7,810 nucleotides of DNA. It comes from Prevotellaceae bacterium. Lineage in GTDB: Bacteria > Bacteroidota > Bacteroidia > Bacteroidales > UBA932. The stretch lies in assembly GCA_031273485.1 (NCBI GenBank), contig JAISRS010000082.1, forward strand, positions 1 through 7,810. The letters run 5' to 3'. Each line of letters begins with the position of its first letter. The first letter of the stretch is position 1. The notes below the pieces were generated by a model. That model was not told the DNA's origin. It did no database searches and saw only the letters and a list, made by a program, of their open reading frames with translations. Of the stretch, positions 5,333 through 7,810 are shown in pieces. The position numbers and the translations under genes were made by a program.

Positions 5333-6622
5333 TTATTGTTTCGGGAATATATTGCCGGAAATATTTTTATGTTTATATACGCTGATTGAATATTGCATTT
5401 CGTGCATCACTTTAGCCTGTCGTGCAATGTTTTCGGCGTTCAGGTCCTTTATCAGGTCATTGACGGTATATACCCCGTTGTTATATTTTTTTTCGGAAGC
5501 GATTCTCACCTTTTCACGGAGATTGATAATTTCGCTGTCGCTGTTTAGCAGTTCGCGGAACGAATCCATTTCCTTTTTCACCTGAATCAATTGACGGTTG
5601 ATGTTGAATTTCAGGGTTTCTTCCCTGTTTTTTATTTTTTCCTTGTTTAAATTTATAAGCTGTTTTTCGTTATTTTTTGTATATAGATTTCCGAAATTCC
5701 ACGACATACGCAAGCCGCCTATTCCAAAAAAATCGAAACTGTTTGAAAGCATATTCAAGCCCGGTTTTCCGTATCCGCCCTGTGCAAAAAGGTAAAATTT
5801 CGGCATATTTTTGGATTTGATAAGATTTTCCTGCGCCTCGAACAGTTTAATTTGCTGTTGGAACAAAGGTATTTCGGGGCGATTTATCTCCGATTCGGTA
5901 TGAATCGTTTCCGGTTTTTTGAGCGCCGATATTGATGTTATTTTCACATTAATTAAACTCGAAAGCATTTCCATGTAAGCCTCTTGCAGCATTTTGGCTT
6001 CTGTTTTCCTTTGTTTGGTATTCAATATTTCCACATTCAGAACGTCAATATCGGATTCGATAGCCATACCGTTATTTTTCAACGACCGTGCAGTATTCAG
6101 ACTCACTTCCAGGTTTTTTGTCAATAGTTCCAATTGAGTCAATTGTTCTTCAATCATTAATATTCCCAAATACAGGTTAGTGACTTGTTCTGCTATGGGA
6201 TACGTTTCGACTTCAATGCTTTGCGCCTCTACTCGACCCGACGCTTCCCGCACCTGTTTCTGGTGTTTGACGCTGCCTCCGTCCCAGATCATTTGACTTA
6301 CATCAAGGGTAACACGGTATTGGTCTTTTCCTACTTCAGGCACTGTGATGCCGGGCAAACTTATGGGAATCGACACTGTTTCCGTCTGATAGGTAGCTTG
6401 CGCGCCTAATGTGACTTGAGGAAGAAAGATTTTCGACAGATTGTTGATGTCGTAATTTTTAGACTTTTCTATCAAATCATGTTGTTTAATCAACGGATAA
6501 TTTTCCTTTGCTTTGTTAAAACATTCTTCTATTGTTATCATTTGTGAATAACCACAATCCGCATAACACGCAAACATAACAAATACAATTCCCGAAATTA
6601 CATATTTAAATAAATGTTTCAT
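5333..6622 (-). CDS. TolC-family outer-membrane efflux channel
   Basis: Outer-membrane factor of 429 residues, a typical length. It should trimerise into a channel-tunnel through the outer membrane and periplasm. Residues 1-27 are a signal peptide (basic start, hydrophobic core, cleavage probably after YSQ); Cys19 (MFAC) makes lipid anchoring possible but less likely. The mature protein opens ITIEECFNKAKENYPLIKQ, a common OEP-domain start. It shows the internal twofold repeat of the family: DVSQMIWDGGSVKHQKQ (107-123) and the second-half counterpart GGLRMSWNFGNLYTKNNEKQ, each the strand-to-helix turn after a beta segment. Long helical stretches rich in Glu/Lys/Gln/Leu lie between. It is the second gene of the operon, ending 19 nt before the adaptor. 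The leader is a 113-bp simple-sequence tract with no visible promoter, so it probably relies on transcription from the tetR promoter. Confidence 0.93.
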   Translation of the reverse strand: MKHLFKYVISGIVFVMFACYADCGYSQMITIEECFNKAKENYPLIKQHDLIEKSKNYDINNLSKIFLPQVTLGAQATYQTETVSIPISLPGITVPEVGKDQYRVTLDVSQMIWDGGSVKHQKQVREASGRVEAQSIEVETYPIAEQVTNLYLGILMIEEQLTQLELLTKNLEVSLNTARSLKNNGMAIESDIDVLNVEILNTKQRKTEAKMLQEAYMEMLSSLINVKITSISALKKPETIHTESEINRPEIPLFQQQIKLFEAQENLIKSKNMPKFYLFAQGGYGKPGLNMLSNSFDFFGIGGLRMSWNFGNLYTKNNEKQLINLNKEKIKNREETLKFNINRQLIQVKKEMDSFRELLNSDSEIINLREKVRIASEKKYNNGVYTVNDLIKDLNAENIARQAKVMHEMQYSISVYKHKNISGNIFPKQ

Positions 6623-6640
6623 AATCTAATATCTTTTTAT

Positions 6641-6753
6641 TTCATATTTCACAATTCATATTCACGATTCATATTCACAATTCATATTCATAATTCACAT
6701 TCACATTCATATTCATATTCACATTCATAATTCATAATTCATAATTCATAATT
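6641..6753. repeat. Simple-sequence tract of ATTCATA/ATTCAC units between tetR and the TolC gene
   Basis: Nearly the whole 132-nt gap is made of 6- and 7-nt variants of TTCATA and TTCACA. It ends in four exact ATTCATA heptamers (6723-6750) plus ATT, one base short of the tetR stop codon. Minus-strand reading gives many ATG and TGA triplets, hence only tiny frames. There is no CAAA on the plus strand here, so no TTTG-type promoter element for the TolC gene. Length changes by slippage are plausible and could alter coupling between regulator and pump. Confidence 0.88.
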
Positions 6754-6754
6754 G

Positions 6755-7342
6755 TCACAGCATGGTTTTAATCCACGCAGGAATTAATTTTCGGCGTTCT
6801 TCTATAAAATCCGTGAATTGTTCGTCGTTCATATCCGACAAAATAAGCCACAGGGGTTTTGCTATAAACGGGAAAATAGTCAGAGCGAGAATATTGAGTA
6901 TTATTTGCAAAGCATTTTCGGTTTGCAGTTCTTCTTTAATTTGATTGAAAAAAGGACTGATAAAGTCTTTGGAAAGATGAGTTTTTTTCATAAATCCTGT
7001 TGCATCCGCCTGAATAGCGCTCAAAACAAACAACGGCAAATTGGGATTTATCCGTAGATTCTCAATATAATTATCCACAATACTTTTTATTTTTTCGTCG
7101 ATGTTGCTTGGTTTGTTAAACACGTTTTTGACACCTGTAAACATTTTTTGCAAACTTTCTTCCATAATAATCTCAAAAAGTTTTTCCTTACTTCTGAAAT
7201 AATAGTTTAGCAAAGCGATATTTATTCCGGCTTCTTCGGCGATATCGCGTGTTTTTGTTCCCGCAAACCCATTTTTATAAAATAATTTCAAAGCCGCATT
7301 CTTTATTTTTTCCTCTGTTTTAATATCTTGTTGTTCCGACAT
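6755..7342 (-). CDS. TetR/AcrR-family transcriptional regulator
   Basis: DNA-binding repressor of 195 residues, the normal size for the family. The N-terminal tetra-helical DNA-binding domain spans about 9-56: EKIKNAALKLFYKNGFAGTK, then the helix-turn-helix TRDIAEEAGINIALLNYYF (31-49) and the closing SKEKLFEII. The remaining 130 residues are an alpha-helical ligand-binding/dimerisation domain (MFTGVKNVFNKPSNIDEK onward), which diverges as expected and gives no ligand. It is the first gene of the efflux run, upstream of the TolC gene on the same strand, like E. coli CecR ahead of ybhG-ybhF-ybhS-ybhR. Two palindromes overlap and flank its promoter at 7401-7437, which suggests autoregulation and thus control of the whole pump. 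ATG 7342 is the only sensible start. Confidence 0.93.
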   Translation of the reverse strand: MSEQQDIKTEEKIKNAALKLFYKNGFAGTKTRDIAEEAGINIALLNYYFRSKEKLFEIIMEESLQKMFTGVKNVFNKPSNIDEKIKSIVDNYIENLRINPNLPLFVLSAIQADATGFMKKTHLSKDFISPFFNQIKEELQTENALQIILNILALTIFPFIAKPLWLILSDMNDEQFTDFIEERRKLIPAWIKTML

Positions 7343-7371
7343 AACTAATAAAAATTAAAATAAATTTCCGG

Positions 7372-7403
7372 CAAAGGTAAATTGAATAAATTTATCAAGC
7401 AAA
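7372..7403 (-). promoter_or_regulatory. Bacteroidetes-type promoter for tetR and probably the whole efflux operon
   Basis: On the minus strand TTTG (7403-7400), a 20-nt spacer and TACCTTTG (7379-7372) match the -33/-7 pattern exactly. Initiation near 7366-7369 leaves a leader of about 25 nt, A/T-rich, before ATG 7342. No other comparable match was found in the short gaps down to 2656, so all five genes may depend on this promoter. Confidence 0.65.
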
Positions 7404-7437
7404 TACTTTAAGTATTTTCTTTAATCAAATGATTAAA
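7401..7437. promoter_or_regulatory. Two adjacent palindromes, candidate TetR operators
   Basis: Palindrome 1, AAATACTT-T-AAGTATTT (7401-7417), is perfect with a single central base and overlaps the -33 box of the tetR promoter. Palindrome 2, TTTAATCA-AA-TGATTAAA... precisely TTTAATCA then ATGATTAAA read as 8-bp arms with a 2-nt centre, spans 7420-7437 and is also perfect. Their centres are about 19-20 bp apart, roughly two helical turns. Position and symmetry suit binding by a TetR dimer. The A/T-rich composition makes chance palindromes easier, so this is a candidate only. Confidence 0.5.
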
Positions 7438-7513
7438 AACTCCGCAATCGACGGATATTTCGCAAAGAACAAAAGTTGGAATGGCTAAACGTTTTACAGC
7501 ATGGAGAAAAGGG

Positions 7514-7530
7514 TTTAAAGACCTTAAAGA
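7514..7530. repeat. Third copy of the 17-bp TTTAAAGACCTTAAAGA repeat
   Basis: Identical to 1983-1999 and 2448-2464 and in the same orientation. It is followed by the C-rich stretch CCTCCCCCCTCAAACCCC. It lies in the otherwise quiet part (7438-7562) of the divergent control region. With the 2448 copy it brackets the complete efflux gene set. Confidence 0.85.
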
Positions 7531-7562
7531 CCTCCCCCCTCAAACCCCTCCCTACAATTTTC

Positions 7563-7592
7563 ATTGTTATTTAAAAGAAAGAAGTAACTTTG
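7563..7592 (+). promoter_or_regulatory. Bacteroidetes-type promoter for the lipoprotein gene
   Basis: ATTG (7563-7566), an 18-nt spacer and TAACTTTG (7585-7592). The -7 element matches TAnnTTTG fully; the -33 element is one base off and the spacer slightly short. Start near 7597 gives a leader of about 42 nt of A/T-rich sequence before ATG 7639. Confidence 0.55.
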
Positions 7593-7638
7593 CGGCTGTA
7601 TTTTATAAAATTATAAACTTTTTATTCCTTAATTCAAT

Positions 7639-7810
7639 ATGAAAGTATCTTTATTATCGTCATTACTTTTTGCAGGTATAATAGCCTGCTCCCTGTCCGG
7701 TTGTAAACAAAACAAGATAACCGTTAACGAGCCGTACAAGCCGGTGAGCGGAAAGTTTTCGGGGAAGGCGGTTGCCTGTTCTCCCGACCCTTTAGTATCG
7801 TTTCGGTGGA
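7639..7810 (+). CDS. Lipoprotein of unknown family, N-terminal 57 codons (runs off window)
   Basis: ATG 7639 opens a frame that continues to the window end. The translation begins MKVSLLSSLLFAGIIACS and reaches a canonical lipobox LSGC with Cys22, so the product is predicted to be lipid-anchored. The residues after the Cys are KQNKITVNE, without the acidic surface-export motif. The mature start (PYKPVSGKFSGKAVACSPDP) contains no motif I can assign. It is transcribed away from the efflux operon from its own promoter at 7563-7592, so a role linked to the pump is not implied. The gene call is supported by promoter, signal peptide and start context; the family cannot be named from 57 residues. 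Confidence 0.8.
   Translation, partial: MKVSLLSSLLFAGIIACSLSGCKQNKITVNEPYKPVSGKFSGKAVACSPDPLVSFRW

Noticed and set aside
6641..6753. Minisatellite encoding a repetitive small peptide
   Set aside because: On the minus strand the units generate frequent TGA and TAT triplets in mixed phase, so only very short frames exist.
7481..7642. A 53-codon plus-strand frame (MAKRFTAWRKGFKD...) whose TGA overlaps the lipoprotein ATG as ATGA
   Set aside because: It runs through the 17-bp dispersed repeat, the C-rich repeat debris and the predicted promoter of the lipoprotein gene. It has no promoter match of its own and its product looks like translated repeat. The ATGA overlap is probably accidental.
7639..7810. 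Possible gamma-glutamyltranspeptidase start, from GKAVACSPDPLVS
   Set aside because: Only a vague likeness to the beginning of that enzyme; the residues that follow (SFRW) do not fit and no catalytic motif lies within the 57 visible residues.

Overview
The window looks like a piece of a Bacteroidetes (probably Bacteroidales) chromosome. The grounds are: an N-terminal MurF of the subtype that this phylum carries fused to alanine racemase; lipoproteins with short signal peptides; weak or absent Shine-Dalgarno sequences; three upstream sites that fit the Bacteroides -33/-7 promoter pattern (TTTG, about 20 nt, TAnnTTTG); and intergenic DNA built from AATTCGTGTAATTCGTGG-type and ATTCATA-type repeats. 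The species cannot be named from this sequence.

Layout. Positions 1-1675 (minus strand) hold a cell-wall pair: an NlpC/P60 lipoprotein (1091-1675) followed 14 nt later by murF (1076 leftwards, cut by the window edge), with a good promoter at 1687-1718. Positions 1676-2655 contain no gene. They are a dense repeat island with perfect hairpins and palindromes, a 79-bp direct repeat, and a 250-bp element bounded by 37-bp inverted repeats that looks like a miniature inverted-repeat element. Positions 2656-7342 (minus strand) hold a five-gene set transcribed in the order TetR regulator, TolC-type outer-membrane factor, HlyD-type periplasmic adaptor, ABC ATPase, ABC ATPase. Positions 7343-7638 are a divergent control region, and a lipoprotein gene of unknown family starts at 7639 on the plus strand and runs off the right edge.

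How the genes fit together. The five-gene set resembles the E. coli CecR/YbhG-YbhF-YbhS-YbhR drug/cation efflux system: the ATPases power export, the adaptor bridges the periplasm, the TolC homologue forms the outer-membrane channel, and TetR probably controls the whole run from one promoter upstream of itself. The ABC-2 permease genes expected after the ATPases are absent. The coding run stops at 2656, right where the repeat island begins. The two ATPases show complementary degeneracy (changed Q-loop and H-loop in one, changed signature motif in the other), which predicts an asymmetric pair with one active and one degenerate ATP site.

Points most worth a second look are the permease-less efflux operon abutting the repeat element, the asymmetric ATPase pair, the two adjacent palindromes over the tetR promoter, the simple-sequence tract between tetR and the TolC gene, and the repeat island itself. 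I saw no rRNA, tRNA, CRISPR array, transposase gene or complete new system.
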